Source: Bacilli bacterium
GTDB taxonomy: Bacteria; Bacillota; Bacilli; RF39; UBA660
NCBI GenBank assembly: GCA_017525855.1
Contig: JAFXSE010000099.1
Location: forward strand, 1-64,000
DNA length: 64,000 nucleotides
Direction of reading: 5' to 3'
Shown: positions 8,180-15,892 of the stretch, in pieces
How the letters are laid out: every line of letters begins with the position of its first letter
Position numbering within the stretch: the first letter of the stretch is position 1
The notes under the pieces: generated by a model
The model's input: only the letters and a program-made list of their open reading frames with translations
Database searches by the model: none
Told to the model about the DNA's origin: nothing
Translations under genes and position numbers: made by a program

Positions 8180-9184
8180 TTAATTTTCAGTATCTTCATT
8201 TATTAGAGAATCAATATATTTTTTATATAATTTTTCAAGTTTAGAATCACTAAACTTTAATCCTTTACTTTCTCTAAAATCTCTAAGTCTTTTGTAGTAA
8301 GCAGTAGTACTAGTATCACTAGATATCTTCTCTTGAGCAAGAGTTGCTCTTATTTCCTTTTCTAAATCCTCCTGGCTTTTTTTATCTTTTTCGTCTACCT
8401 TCAAAATAATTTCGTAACCATATTTAGTTTTTACAGGTTCAACAGTATATTTACCTTTTTCTAATCCAGCAGCAGCAGTTACAAAATTTTCTTCATAATT
8501 ATCATCTTTATTAAAATAACCTAAATCTCCGCCTTTACTAGCAGTAGCTTTATCATCACTATACTTTTTAGCAAGAACACTAAATTTTTCTCCATTATCT
8601 AACTTTTTAATTATTTCTTTTGCTTTATTTAAAGCTTCGTTTTCTGCCTTCTCTTTTTCTTCTTCACTTGCTGAATCACTAGTTTTAGGTTTAATTAAAA
8701 TATGACTTGCCTTAACATCACCAATTACTTTATTCTCATAGTATTCCTTTACTTCATCTTCTGTTACAACATCTTCGGCAACATAATCTTGAATTGCTAA
8801 ATCTCTTTTATAATCAAGTCCTAATAACACTCTAAATTCATCTAAATCATTTACCTTATATAGTTGTTTAACAATAGCTAAAAAATCTTCATCACTACTA
8901 ACACCATATGACTCTTTCATTCTAGAAATTTGGCTCTCGATTTGTGCTTTCTCATTATCATCAGTTTTATACTTTGCATCTAATAATTCATGATCAATCA
9001 TATTAATTAGTGTTTCAACACCATACTTATCTGCTAGCTCTTTATACAAATCTTCAGCACTAACTTTATATCCATCTACTTTTGCTACTAACTCTTCACC
9101 ATTTTTTAGTTTTGCTCTACCACATCCCGTCAGTAAACTGATAGTTGCTACAATAGTGATTCCATAAATAAATTTTTTCTTCAT
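8180..9184 (-). CDS. prsA: PrsA-like parvulin-type peptidyl-prolyl isomerase lipoprotein
   Basis: A 334-residue lipoprotein with a short signal and a lipobox ending LLTGC (Cys21). It folds proteins that have just crossed the membrane. After an N-terminal SurA-like helical part, a parvulin rotamase domain spans about 155-270: KASHILIK, then a charged Ser/Glu insert, FSVLAKKYSDDKATASKGGDLGYF split over the core, and TKYGYEIILK. The C-terminal tail is helical, as in PrsA. The order (N-domain, PPIase, C-tail) and length match Firmicute PrsA. GGAGGATTTAAGG precedes the ATG. The gene is convergent with recX. The symbol is given for family; several paralogues can exist in one genome. Confidence 0.9.
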   Translation of the reverse strand: MKKKFIYGITIVATISLLTGCGRAKLKNGEELVAKVDGYKVSAEDLYKELADKYGVETLINMIDHELLDAKYKTDDNEKAQIESQISRMKESYGVSSDEDFLAIVKQLYKVNDLDEFRVLLGLDYKRDLAIQDYVAEDVVTEDEVKEYYENKVIGDVKASHILIKPKTSDSASEEEKEKAENEALNKAKEIIKKLDNGEKFSVLAKKYSDDKATASKGGDLGYFNKDDNYEENFVTAAAGLEKGKYTVEPVKTKYGYEIILKVDEKDKKSQEDLEKEIRATLAQEKISSDTSTTAYYKRLRDFRESKGLKFSDSKLEKLYKKYIDSLINEDTEN

Positions 9185-9258
9185 CCTTAAATCCTCCCAT
9201 ACATATTAACTATATCATAAAAAGAAGAATAATTTCAAGAATTTGGGTTAGTTTAATC

Positions 9259-9286
9259 ACATATTTCGACTTAATGCCATACAATA
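9259..9286 (+). promoter_or_regulatory. SigK-like (late mother-cell) promoter
   Basis: AC at 9259-9260, a 17-base spacer, then CATACAATA at 9278-9286. This matches the SigK pattern AC-N16/17-CATAnnnTA; CATACAAT also fits the SigE -10. It lies 33 bases upstream of the first YjcZ-like gene. Confidence 0.5.
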
Positions 9287-9318
9287 ATGTGAATACCAAT
9301 AAAAAAGGAGGAAAGAAT

Positions 9319-9399
9319 ATGGGAAATAGTGTTTCATCATCTGCAATTATATTAGTACTATTTATCTTACTAATTATTATACTAGGTGCATACATTTAA
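9319..9399 (+). CDS. YjcZ-like small sporulation protein (26 aa)
   Basis: A 26-residue protein, almost entirely one hydrophobic helix: a short MGNSVSSS head, then AIILVLFILLIIIL and a GAYI tail. This is the pattern of the YjcZ family of tiny sporulation/coat-associated proteins (a Gly/Phe head followed by a VLFILLIIVGA-type helix). AAGGAGGAAAGAAT is a strong ribosome site. It is immediately followed, 13 bases later, by a second member of the same type, and a SigK-like promoter lies upstream. The call rests on size, composition and context. Confidence 0.65.
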   Translation: MGNSVSSSAIILVLFILLIIILGAYI

Positions 9400-9412
9400 A
9401 GGAGGTGTTTTA

Positions 9413-9556
9413 ATGTCTTGTCCAGATACTAATAATCACTCTTGCAATCAATCAAGAGGATCAAATGGATTTGTATTTATAGTAGTATTATATATTTTAC
9501 TTGCTATAATACTAGGATGTTCATTTAATAACAATAACAATACATATTATTATTAA
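9413..9556 (+). CDS. YjcZ-like small sporulation protein (47 aa)
   Basis: A 47-residue protein with a polar Cys/Asn/Ser-rich head (SCPDTNNHSCNQS), a GFVFIVVLYILLAIILG helix at residues 19-35 and a polyAsn-Tyr tail. The G-F-x-x-I-V-V-L-x-I-L-L core is the YjcZ-family signature. AAGGAGGTGTTTTA is the ribosome site. It forms an operon with the 26-residue relative upstream and ends at a terminator. Likely a spore-coat or forespore-envelope component made late in the mother cell; this is inferred from the family and promoter. Confidence 0.7.
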   Translation: MSCPDTNNHSCNQSRGSNGFVFIVVLYILLAIILGCSFNNNNNTYYY

Positions 9557-9582
9557 GAGTGTTTGTATAAATACTCTTTTTT
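9556..9582 (+). terminator. Terminator of the YjcZ-like pair
   Basis: A 9-bp stem AGAGTGTTT/AAATACTCT (one G-T pair), 4-base loop, T6. Confidence 0.8.
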
Positions 9583-9609
9583 CATATCATAATATCATTA
9601 GGTGATATT

Positions 9610-10107
9610 ATGTACTATTACATTAATTCTTTCTACATCTACGGTTTTATAGGTTATATTTATGAAGTGATTGTGGGCTTCCTTTTACATCATAAATTTT
9701 TTCCTAACCTTTTAACTGAACCAATTAAACCAATATATGGTTTTGGAGTGATAATAATATTACTTATTCAAAAAATAATTTTTAATAAATTAAAATTATC
9801 TAAAAAAGCAAAAATAATAACTTACTTTTTTACTACAATAATAGTACTAACAACACTTGAATATCTTTCTGGAATAGTATTAAAAATGATATTTCATAAA
9901 TCATTTTGGAATTATAGTAACTACTTTCTACATATTGGAAAATATATCTGTGTATGGGTAAGTATACTTTGGGGAATAATGGCTTTACTTCAATATTTTT
10001 TATTAAAACCAAAAATAGATAAAATAATAAAAAAAATACCAAAATGGTTTACTAACATAGTGTTAATAATTACCATTATTGATATTCTAATATCATTAAT
10101 CAACTAG
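9610..10107 (+). CDS. CmpB-type putative ABC-transporter membrane protein
   Basis: A 165-residue membrane protein with about five helices, of the ABC_trans_CmpB family (PF06541, putative type IV ABC transporter). Family landmarks are present: YGFIGYIYEV near the N-terminus, PIKPIYGFGV (residues 38-47), TTLEYLSG near 80, FWNYSNYF and GKYICVWVSILWG. Function in the family is unproven despite the name, and no ATPase is adjacent. TAGGTGATATT is the ribosome site. Its last 12 bases overlap the end of the convergent HIT gene. Confidence 0.72.
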   Translation: MYYYINSFYIYGFIGYIYEVIVGFLLHHKFFPNLLTEPIKPIYGFGVIIILLIQKIIFNKLKLSKKAKIITYFFTTIIVLTTLEYLSGIVLKMIFHKSFWNYSNYFLHIGKYICVWVSILWGIMALLQYFLLKPKIDKIIKKIPKWFTNIVLIITIIDILISLIN

Positions 10108-10476
10108 TAGAGTATATATTTTATCAATATCTATCTTTTTATATAATTTATTATCTTTACTATATTTAGGTATTAGATGAATATGATAATGCTTTACATC
10201 TTGACCTAAAAAATTATTTTGTGTAATAGTTAGTCCATCAATATTTAGTTTATCTTTTAAAAGTGGATAAAGCTTAGTTTGTATTATTTCTAAAGCATAT
10301 TTAATAAAATCACTATCAATATCAAGAACAGTTACAAAATGTTTTTTAGGTATTAACAACATATGACCATTACTGTTTGGATTAATATCTAAAAAAACAA
10401 ACACCTTATCATCTTCATAAATTTTCTTTGAAGGAATTTCCCCATTTATAATTTTACAAAATAAACAATCACTCAT
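10096..10476 (-). CDS. hit: HIT-family nucleotide-binding hydrolase
   Basis: A 126-residue cytosolic protein of the histidine-triad superfamily, typically a nucleoside phosphoramidate hydrolase. It has the N-terminal CLFCKIINGEIPS element (zinc-type Cys pair at residues 4 and 7), FLDINPNSNGHMLLIPKKH, and the catalytic triad HYHIHLIP at residues 96-103 with His96, His98 and His100. The size is normal. It lies 9 bases after the upstream minus-strand membrane protein and probably shares its transcript. The C-terminus overlaps the convergent CmpB-type gene by 12 bases. Confidence 0.93.
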   Translation of the reverse strand: MSDCLFCKIINGEIPSKKIYEDDKVFVFLDINPNSNGHMLLIPKKHFVTVLDIDSDFIKYALEIIQTKLYPLLKDKLNIDGLTITQNNFLGQDVKHYHIHLIPKYSKDNKLYKKIDIDKIYTLLVD

Positions 10477-10485
10477 AATTTCTCC

Positions 10486-11238
10486 TTAATTTAAATATTT
10501 AACTTCAATATAATACTTATCAAGAATAGATTTATTATTATTGATAATTTCTTGACCAATATTTATTTCATTCAATCCAATTATATCACATCTAAGTTTA
10601 ATTTTTATAGAATTAGTAACATTACTAAAATCATTATATACTAGCTCATAATATTTTGGATTAAATCCTAATTTTTGTACATAGTTATCTAGTTTTATAA
10701 TCTCATTATTGATACTGTTACTATCCAACATAATAGTCTTTTCATCACTTATTGTATAAATAGAAGTTGTATATTTTTCATTTATTAATCTATTCTTAAT
10801 GATTTCATTAGTATTATTTAGTTTTAAATCTAAAGTTATGATTAAATTTTTATAATTAGAATCAGTATTTTTTTTCTTTAAATCACTATTTAATTTGTTT
10901 TCAATATATTTTATTAATGTAGTACCTTCTAAATAATCATTTTTATATGTAGAAGTTATTTTTTTATTCTTATAAGTTATAATAAAATACAAATTATTGT
11001 TATTTTTATTCCATATTTTTTTATAAAAATGATTATCTTTAGATACTAATTTACCTATTTTTATCTCATTTCTAATGTCTTGATAGTGACTATTTATATA
11101 TTTACCAATAATTTTATCAGCTTTTCTCATTTTTAAACTATTTCCTTTTTCATTTATAATTATTAATCCAAAAGCTAAGATAATAAAAAAGAAAAAGATA
11201 ACCATTTTAAAAAATAAAGCATCTTGTTTTTTTTTCAT
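10486..11238 (-). CDS. Single-pass membrane protein, unknown function
   Basis: A 250-residue protein. The ATG at 11238 follows GGTGA at proper spacing; the in-frame TTG upstream overlaps that site and is unlikely. One membrane helix lies near residues 8-27, leaving a Lys/Asn-rich extracytoplasmic domain of about 220 residues that alternates short strands and helices, with a DLKLNNTNEII segment and a second, similar IKIKLRCDIIGLNEI strand toward the C-terminus. I do not recognise the family. Nine bases separate it from hit. Confidence 0.6.
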   Translation of the reverse strand: MKKKQDALFFKMVIFFFFIILAFGLIIINEKGNSLKMRKADKIIGKYINSHYQDIRNEIKIGKLVSKDNHFYKKIWNKNNNNLYFIITYKNKKITSTYKNDYLEGTTLIKYIENKLNSDLKKKNTDSNYKNLIITLDLKLNNTNEIIKNRLINEKYTTSIYTISDEKTIMLDSNSINNEIIKLDNYVQKLGFNPKYYELVYNDFSNVTNSIKIKLRCDIIGLNEINIGQEIINNNKSILDKYYIEVKYLN

Positions 11239-11344
11239 AACATTCACCAATTATATTTTAACTATAAATTTCATAAAAAGTAAATGTTTTTATTGTATAC
11301 ATTAAAAAAATATGCTATTATTAAAATAATAGGTGGTGGCTAAA

Positions 11345-12724
11345 ATGCAAGAAAACAAAATAGAATTTTCAAAAGGTATAGTAAAACAAGCAGGATATCC
11401 AGAGGTTTCATGTAAAATTATAAAAGCAGAAATAAATAGAAAAGATGAAATGAAAGATAAGCCTCTTTATGTAGTTGAAAGTATTCCTCTTAAAGCTGGT
11501 TTATATGTTGTAACTCCAAGTATCTCAGAAGCTCTTAGCAGAGTAGAAAGAAAAACTATTGGTATTATGAATGAACAAGGAGAATTACTTGTTCCAATGA
11601 ATAATTCCAGTATCATTTCACTAAATGATAAATATGTTGCTTGTAATGCCTATGACAGCACTAGAAGTCTAAAAGTTGATCCTCTTAATTTTCAACAAAA
11701 TATAAATACTTCACAAGAAATTAAGGAAAAAATGAAAGCTTCAGCTAATACTGAAATAACTTTTAAATGTGATAATTTCAATGCAAAATATGATTTATAT
11801 GAAATATCAGCAGATAATAAATTTAATAAAATATTTGAAGGAGCTAGTTATGTAGCAATTAGTAATGATACTGTTTATGCACATACTAATGAAGTAATGG
11901 ATGAAGTGTTTGTATATGGAAAACAGGAAATAAAAGATACAGCACCATCACTACCAGAAAATAAATTTGAAAAGTCTCCAATTGGAGGAGCTAGAATAAT
12001 TGATGATGAAAATAAATTTGAAATGCCAGTAGCTGCTTTTGCAACAGTACAAGATAAACCACTTGATACTTTAGAAACAACTCCTAATTTTACTGAAGTA
12101 AAACCTGGAGCACCTACTTTAATTGAGGATGAAGAAACAAAATTAGAAACAGAACCTGTACCAGCTAAACCTGAAATACCTCAAACAAAAAATGTAGGAT
12201 CATTTATTGCTGTAGAAGATAATTCACTTGCGATAGAAAAAGATAATTCATTTACTGCAGTAGAAGAAAAGGTACCTGAGGTAGTAAAAGAATCTACATT
12301 TACTGCAGTAGAAGAAAAGGTACCTGAGGTAGTAAAAGAATCTACATTTACTGCTGTAGAAGATAAGACAGTATTTAGCCCAGCTAATGAATCAAAAGAA
12401 AAAGTATCTGATATGGCCGATATTGCAGGTTTAGTCAGCGCTGTTAAAGGTAAAATAGAAAATTCTACACAGAAAATCAAAGAACAAGAACAAGCTATTA
12501 ATCGTAAAGATGAAGAAATAAAAGGCTTAAAAGAAAAACTAAACAAATTAGAAGAAGAAAACAACCAGCAAACAAAGAGAGTAGAAGTACTAATAAAAGA
12601 AAATCAAAATTTATCATCTAGAACAGAAGAACTAGAAAAAACTGTAGAAGGTGTATATTCTGCTTTTTCTGGATTGATTGATACTCCAGACGAAACAACT
12701 AATTATTTAAGAAAAGTAGCATAA
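11345..12724 (+). CDS. Large cytosolic protein with tandem repeats and coiled coil, unknown function
   Basis: A 459-residue protein with no signal or membrane segment. The N-terminal ~200 residues form a beta-rich domain with ALSRVERKTIGIMNEQGELLVP. A Pro/Glu/Thr-rich linker (about 200-350) holds nearly identical 16-residue units built around TFTAVEEKVPEVVKES; a third copy is partial. A coiled coil follows (about 370-435, with KDEEIKGLKEKLNKLEEEN), ending in a short conserved-looking YSAFSGLIDTP tail. AGGTGG precedes the ATG at 11345; the in-frame GTG at 11333 lies in that ribosome site. The layout suggests a scaffold or cytoskeletal adaptor, but I recognise no family. A terminator separates it from the suf operon. 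Confidence 0.7.
   Translation: MQENKIEFSKGIVKQAGYPEVSCKIIKAEINRKDEMKDKPLYVVESIPLKAGLYVVTPSISEALSRVERKTIGIMNEQGELLVPMNNSSIISLNDKYVACNAYDSTRSLKVDPLNFQQNINTSQEIKEKMKASANTEITFKCDNFNAKYDLYEISADNKFNKIFEGASYVAISNDTVYAHTNEVMDEVFVYGKQEIKDTAPSLPENKFEKSPIGGARIIDDENKFEMPVAAFATVQDKPLDTLETTPNFTEVKPGAPTLIEDEETKLETEPVPAKPEIPQTKNVGSFIAVEDNSLAIEKDNSFTAVEEKVPEVVKESTFTAVEEKVPEVVKESTFTAVEDKTVFSPANESKEKVSDMADIAGLVSAVKGKIENSTQKIKEQEQAINRKDEEIKGLKEKLNKLEEENNQQTKRVEVLIKENQNLSSRTEELEKTVEGVYSAFSGLIDTPDETTNYLRKVA
12251..12367 (+). repeat. 48-bp in-frame tandem repeat, two full copies plus a partial third
   Basis: Units begin at 12251, 12299 and 12347. The first two are identical over 48 bases; the third matches for about 20 bases with changes. 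The length is a multiple of three, so copy-number change preserves the frame. Identity at the DNA level, including synonymous positions, indicates recent duplication or ongoing slippage. Confidence 0.9.
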
Positions 12725-12740
12725 ATATGCTCTTTTTTTT
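12718..12740 (+). terminator. Terminator overlapping the stop codon
   Basis: A short AGCAT/ATGCT stem spanning the TAA, then a T8 run. Confidence 0.6.
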
Positions 12741-12829
12741 TATTCAAAAAAGTGTTAAAATATTATTGCTTTTATATTTCTACAAATTTAATCATACTAT
12801 TTAAGAAAAACGAAGAAAGAGGTGATACA

Positions 12830-13594
12830 ATGTTAGAAATTAAACATCTTGATGTAAAAGTAAAAGATGAAGAACAAGTAATTTTAAAAGATTTATCTCT
12901 TAACATAAATAGTGGTGAAATACATGCCATTATGGGACCTAATGGTACAGGAAAAAGTACATTGTCCAAAGTTATAATGGGGCACTATAAATATGAGGTA
13001 ACAAATGGAGATATCATTTTTAATAATATAAATATAAAAGACTTAACTACTGATGAAAGAGCACGTTTAGGGATGTTTATTGCTATGCAAGACCCAATCT
13101 CTATTGATGGGCTTAATAATAGTGAGTTTTTAAAAACAGCTATTTCTGAAACAACGAAAGAAAAAGTAAGTTTATTTAACTTTATTAAAACACTAGAAAA
13201 AGAGATGCATAATTTAAAACTAGATGAGAATATGTTAAAAAGATCTTTAAACCAAGGCTTCTCAGGTGGTGAAAAAAAGAAAAACGAGATTCTTCAACTT
13301 AAGTTACTAAAACCTAAATTTATAATATTAGATGAAATAGATAGTGGACTAGATGTTGATAGCTTAAAAATCGTATGTAAAAATATAAATAATTATTTAC
13401 AAAAAAATAAAGATACCTCTATATTAATAATTACTCATTATCCTCGAATACTAGAATTCATTAAACCTAATTATGTTCATATTATGAAAGATGGAAACAT
13501 AGTAAAAACAGGAGATTACTCATTAGCACAAAAAATTGAAAAAGATGGTTATGATAGTATAAATGAAGTAAAAGAAGAAGATAATAATGCATAA
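12830..13594 (+). CDS. sufC: SufC, Fe-S cluster assembly ATPase
   Basis: A 254-residue ABC-type ATPase that partners SufB and SufD in the Fe-S scaffold complex. The Walker A motif GPNGTGKST is at 36-44, the signature is SGGEKKKNE (near 145), Walker B is FIILDEIDSGLD, and the H-loop is ITHYPRIL; SGGEKKKxE and EIDSGLD are specific to SufC. AGAGGTGATACA precedes the ATG at 12830, so the longer upstream frame is not used. It is the first gene of sufC-sufD-sufS-sufU-sufB, the standard Firmicute order. Confidence 0.97.
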   Translation: MLEIKHLDVKVKDEEQVILKDLSLNINSGEIHAIMGPNGTGKSTLSKVIMGHYKYEVTNGDIIFNNINIKDLTTDERARLGMFIAMQDPISIDGLNNSEFLKTAISETTKEKVSLFNFIKTLEKEMHNLKLDENMLKRSLNQGFSGGEKKKNEILQLKLLKPKFIILDEIDSGLDVDSLKIVCKNINNYLQKNKDTSILIITHYPRILEFIKPNYVHIMKDGNIVKTGDYSLAQKIEKDGYDSINEVKEEDNNA

Positions 13595-14231
13595 AATAGT
13601 AATAGAAAATGAAGTTATCCTTTTAGAAAAAGAAAACTACCTAGATATCAAAAACAATAATACTTTAGTTATCTATTTAAAAGGATCAGGAAATATAGAA
13701 ATTAATATTGAAGAGAATTGTAATATAACTATCAACCATTTAGGGGTAGATTTAAGTAATGAGATAACAATTAATTTAAATGGGGCATCATCACAAGTAG
13801 TATATAACTACAGTACAATAAATTATCAAGATAACATATTAAAAATGACTATTAATCATAATAGCGACAATACACAAAGTAATGTATATAATCATGGCGT
13901 AAATATTAAAGGCAATCGTCTTTTGTTTGATATCACAGGAGTAGTACCAAAAAATATAAAGAAATGCGTTTGTAATCAAGAAAATAGAATTGCTAATATA
14001 GTAGATAGTAACTCAATTATATGTCCTAATTTACTTATAGATTCATACGATACAATAAGTTCACACTCTGCATATATTGGTAAATTTAGTGATGAATTAC
14101 TATTTTACTTAATGAGTAGAGGTTTAACTAAAGATAAAGCTTATGAATTACTTATAAAAGGTTTATTATTACCAAGTTGTATTGAAAAGGATAAAATTGC
14201 CGAATTTATTAAAGAATTAGAGAATATTTAG
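13587..14231 (+). CDS. sufD: SufD-like scaffold subunit, strongly shortened
   Basis: A 214-residue protein in the sufD position. It overlaps sufC by 8 bases, implying translational coupling. It is about half the usual Firmicute length (around 430). The beta-helix core is present as alternating short strands (residues 25-150), and the C-terminal signature SSHSAYIGKFSDELLFYLMSRG (split over 160-185), shared by SufB and SufD, is intact, including its His. The N-terminal helical region of SufD is missing. It does not look like a pseudogene: the frame is open and the context unbroken. It is probably a reduced but working SufD that pairs with the full SufB. Confidence 0.82.
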   Translation: MHKIVIENEVILLEKENYLDIKNNNTLVIYLKGSGNIEINIEENCNITINHLGVDLSNEITINLNGASSQVVYNYSTINYQDNILKMTINHNSDNTQSNVYNHGVNIKGNRLLFDITGVVPKNIKKCVCNQENRIANIVDSNSIICPNLLIDSYDTISSHSAYIGKFSDELLFYLMSRGLTKDKAYELLIKGLLLPSCIEKDKIAEFIKELENI

Positions 14232-14242
14232 GAGGTGAAAAA

Positions 14243-15439
14243 ATGAATCGTGAAGATTTTCCCATGCTAGAACAAGATATAGTTTATTTTGACAATGGCG
14301 CAACATCTTTAACACCAAAGTGTGTAATTGATAAAATGAATGAGTATTATACCATACATAAATCTAATATTCATAGAGGAGATTATGACGCTGCACAAAA
14401 AACTAATTATGAATACGATTCAACAAGAGAAGTTGTTAGAAATTTTATTAATGCAGAAGATAAAAATGAAATAGTATTCACTAAAGGAAGTACGGAATCT
14501 CTCAATTTAGTAGCATTTGGATTTTTGAAAAAAATACTAAAACAAGGTGATGAAATATTAGTAAACAAAGCAGAACACGCTAGCAATCTTTTACCATATT
14601 TAGTTCTTCAAGAACAAATTGGAGTTAAAGTAAAATATATTCCCTTAGATGAAAATTATGAAATTACTATGGATAATGTAAATAAGATGATAAATGAAAA
14701 TACTAAAGTTATAGCTATGGCTAGTATAAGTAACGTAATAGGTGACGCAAGACCTATTCATGAAGTAGGAAAAGTATGTAAAGAAAAAGGAATATATTTT
14801 ATAGTTGATGCTTCACAAGCAGTGAGCCATACAAAAGTTGATGTAATAAATGATAATATATCATTTCTAGCTTTCTCAGGTCACAAAATGTTAGGACCAA
14901 CTGGAATTGGTGTATTATATGGTAAAAAAGAATTGCTTGATGTTACAGATCCACTTTTATATGGTGGAGGAATGAATCAATTTTTTGAAGAAGATGGTAG
15001 CTATGAATTAAAAAGTGCTCCTGCAAAATTTGAAGGTGGAACTCCACCAATTGCTGAAGTAATTGGTTTAAAAGAAGCCATTAACTATATAGAAAAAATA
15101 GGTATAGATAAAATTCATGAACATGAGTTAGAACTAAAAAAATATTTAATAGAAAAACTAGAACAGATAGATAATATAATTCTATATAATAAAAACAGCA
15201 ATAGTGGCATAGTTGTGTTTAATATAGAAAAAGTATTTAGCCAAGATACATCAATTTATCTAAACCACTATAAAATAGCTATTCGTGCAGGAAATCACTG
15301 CGCTAAGATGTTAAAAGACGAAATGAACATAAAAAATACATGTCGCATAAGTATGCATATGTATAACACAAAAAATGAAATCGATAAACTAATTGAAGTT
15401 TTAAGAAATAGTAAAGATATATTTAAAATTGTACTATAG
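14243..15439 (+). CDS. sufS: SufS, cysteine desulfurase
   Basis: A 398-residue PLP enzyme that removes sulfur from cysteine and passes it to SufU. The PLP lysine is in SGHKMLGPTG (Lys215), the cofactor-contacting His is in NKAEHASN (His112), Asp189 lies in FIVDASQA, and the persulfide-forming Cys is in RAGNHCAKM (Cys353), the class II (SufS) layout. TAGGAGGTGAAAAA is a strong ribosome site. It is 11 bases from sufD and 12 from the sufU start. Confidence 0.97.
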   Translation: MNREDFPMLEQDIVYFDNGATSLTPKCVIDKMNEYYTIHKSNIHRGDYDAAQKTNYEYDSTREVVRNFINAEDKNEIVFTKGSTESLNLVAFGFLKKILKQGDEILVNKAEHASNLLPYLVLQEQIGVKVKYIPLDENYEITMDNVNKMINENTKVIAMASISNVIGDARPIHEVGKVCKEKGIYFIVDASQAVSHTKVDVINDNISFLAFSGHKMLGPTGIGVLYGKKELLDVTDPLLYGGGMNQFFEEDGSYELKSAPAKFEGGTPPIAEVIGLKEAINYIEKIGIDKIHEHELELKKYLIEKLEQIDNIILYNKNSNSGIVVFNIEKVFSQDTSIYLNHYKIAIRAGNHCAKMLKDEMNIKNTCRISMHMYNTKNEIDKLIEVLRNSKDIFKIVL

Positions 15440-15451
15440 AAGGTGATATAT

Positions 15452-15892
15452 ATGAATATTCTAGAAGATAAAGAATTAAGAAGACAAATAATACTAGATA
15501 ACTATCAGAATCCTACTAATAGAGGACTTACAAATGACATCCATTATATAAGAGAAAACACAAATAATGAATCATGTATAGATAATATTGATATTGAAAT
15601 AAAAGTGACAAACGGAGTTTTAGAGGATATTAGATTTGATGGTGAGGCTTGTGCCATTTCTACTAGTGCTACTTCAATAATGATAAAAGAGCTTCTTGGA
15701 AAAAATGTAAATGAAGCAAGAAGAATACTTCAAAACTATAATAATATGATTGATGAAAAAGAATATGATAAAGATTTATTAGGTGAATTAATCGTATATG
15801 ATGAAATATATAAGCAACCTAATAGAAAAAAATGTGCTTTATTACCAAGAGATGCAATCATCAAAATGCTAAATAGATTGGATGAATCATAA
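15452..15892 (+). CDS. sufU: SufU, zinc-dependent sulfur transferase
   Basis: A 146-residue protein related to IscU. In Firmicutes it takes sulfur from SufS by a zinc-ligand swap and delivers it to SufB. The three Cys ligands are present: SCID (Cys42), GEACAIS (Cys67) and KKCALLP (Cys128). The Asp two residues after the first Cys is kept. GAAGGTGATATAT precedes the ATG at 15452. The stop shares one base with the start of sufB. Confidence 0.95.
   Translation: MNILEDKELRRQIILDNYQNPTNRGLTNDIHYIRENTNNESCIDNIDIEIKVTNGVLEDIRFDGEACAISTSATSIMIKELLGKNVNEARRILQNYNNMIDEKEYDKDLLGELIVYDEIYKQPNRKKCALLPRDAIIKMLNRLDES

Noticed and set aside
12181..12564. Minus-strand reading frame of 127 codons opposite the repeat protein
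   Set aside because: It is a shadow of the tandem repeats and coiled coil on the plus strand, with no ribosome site and no recognisable product.
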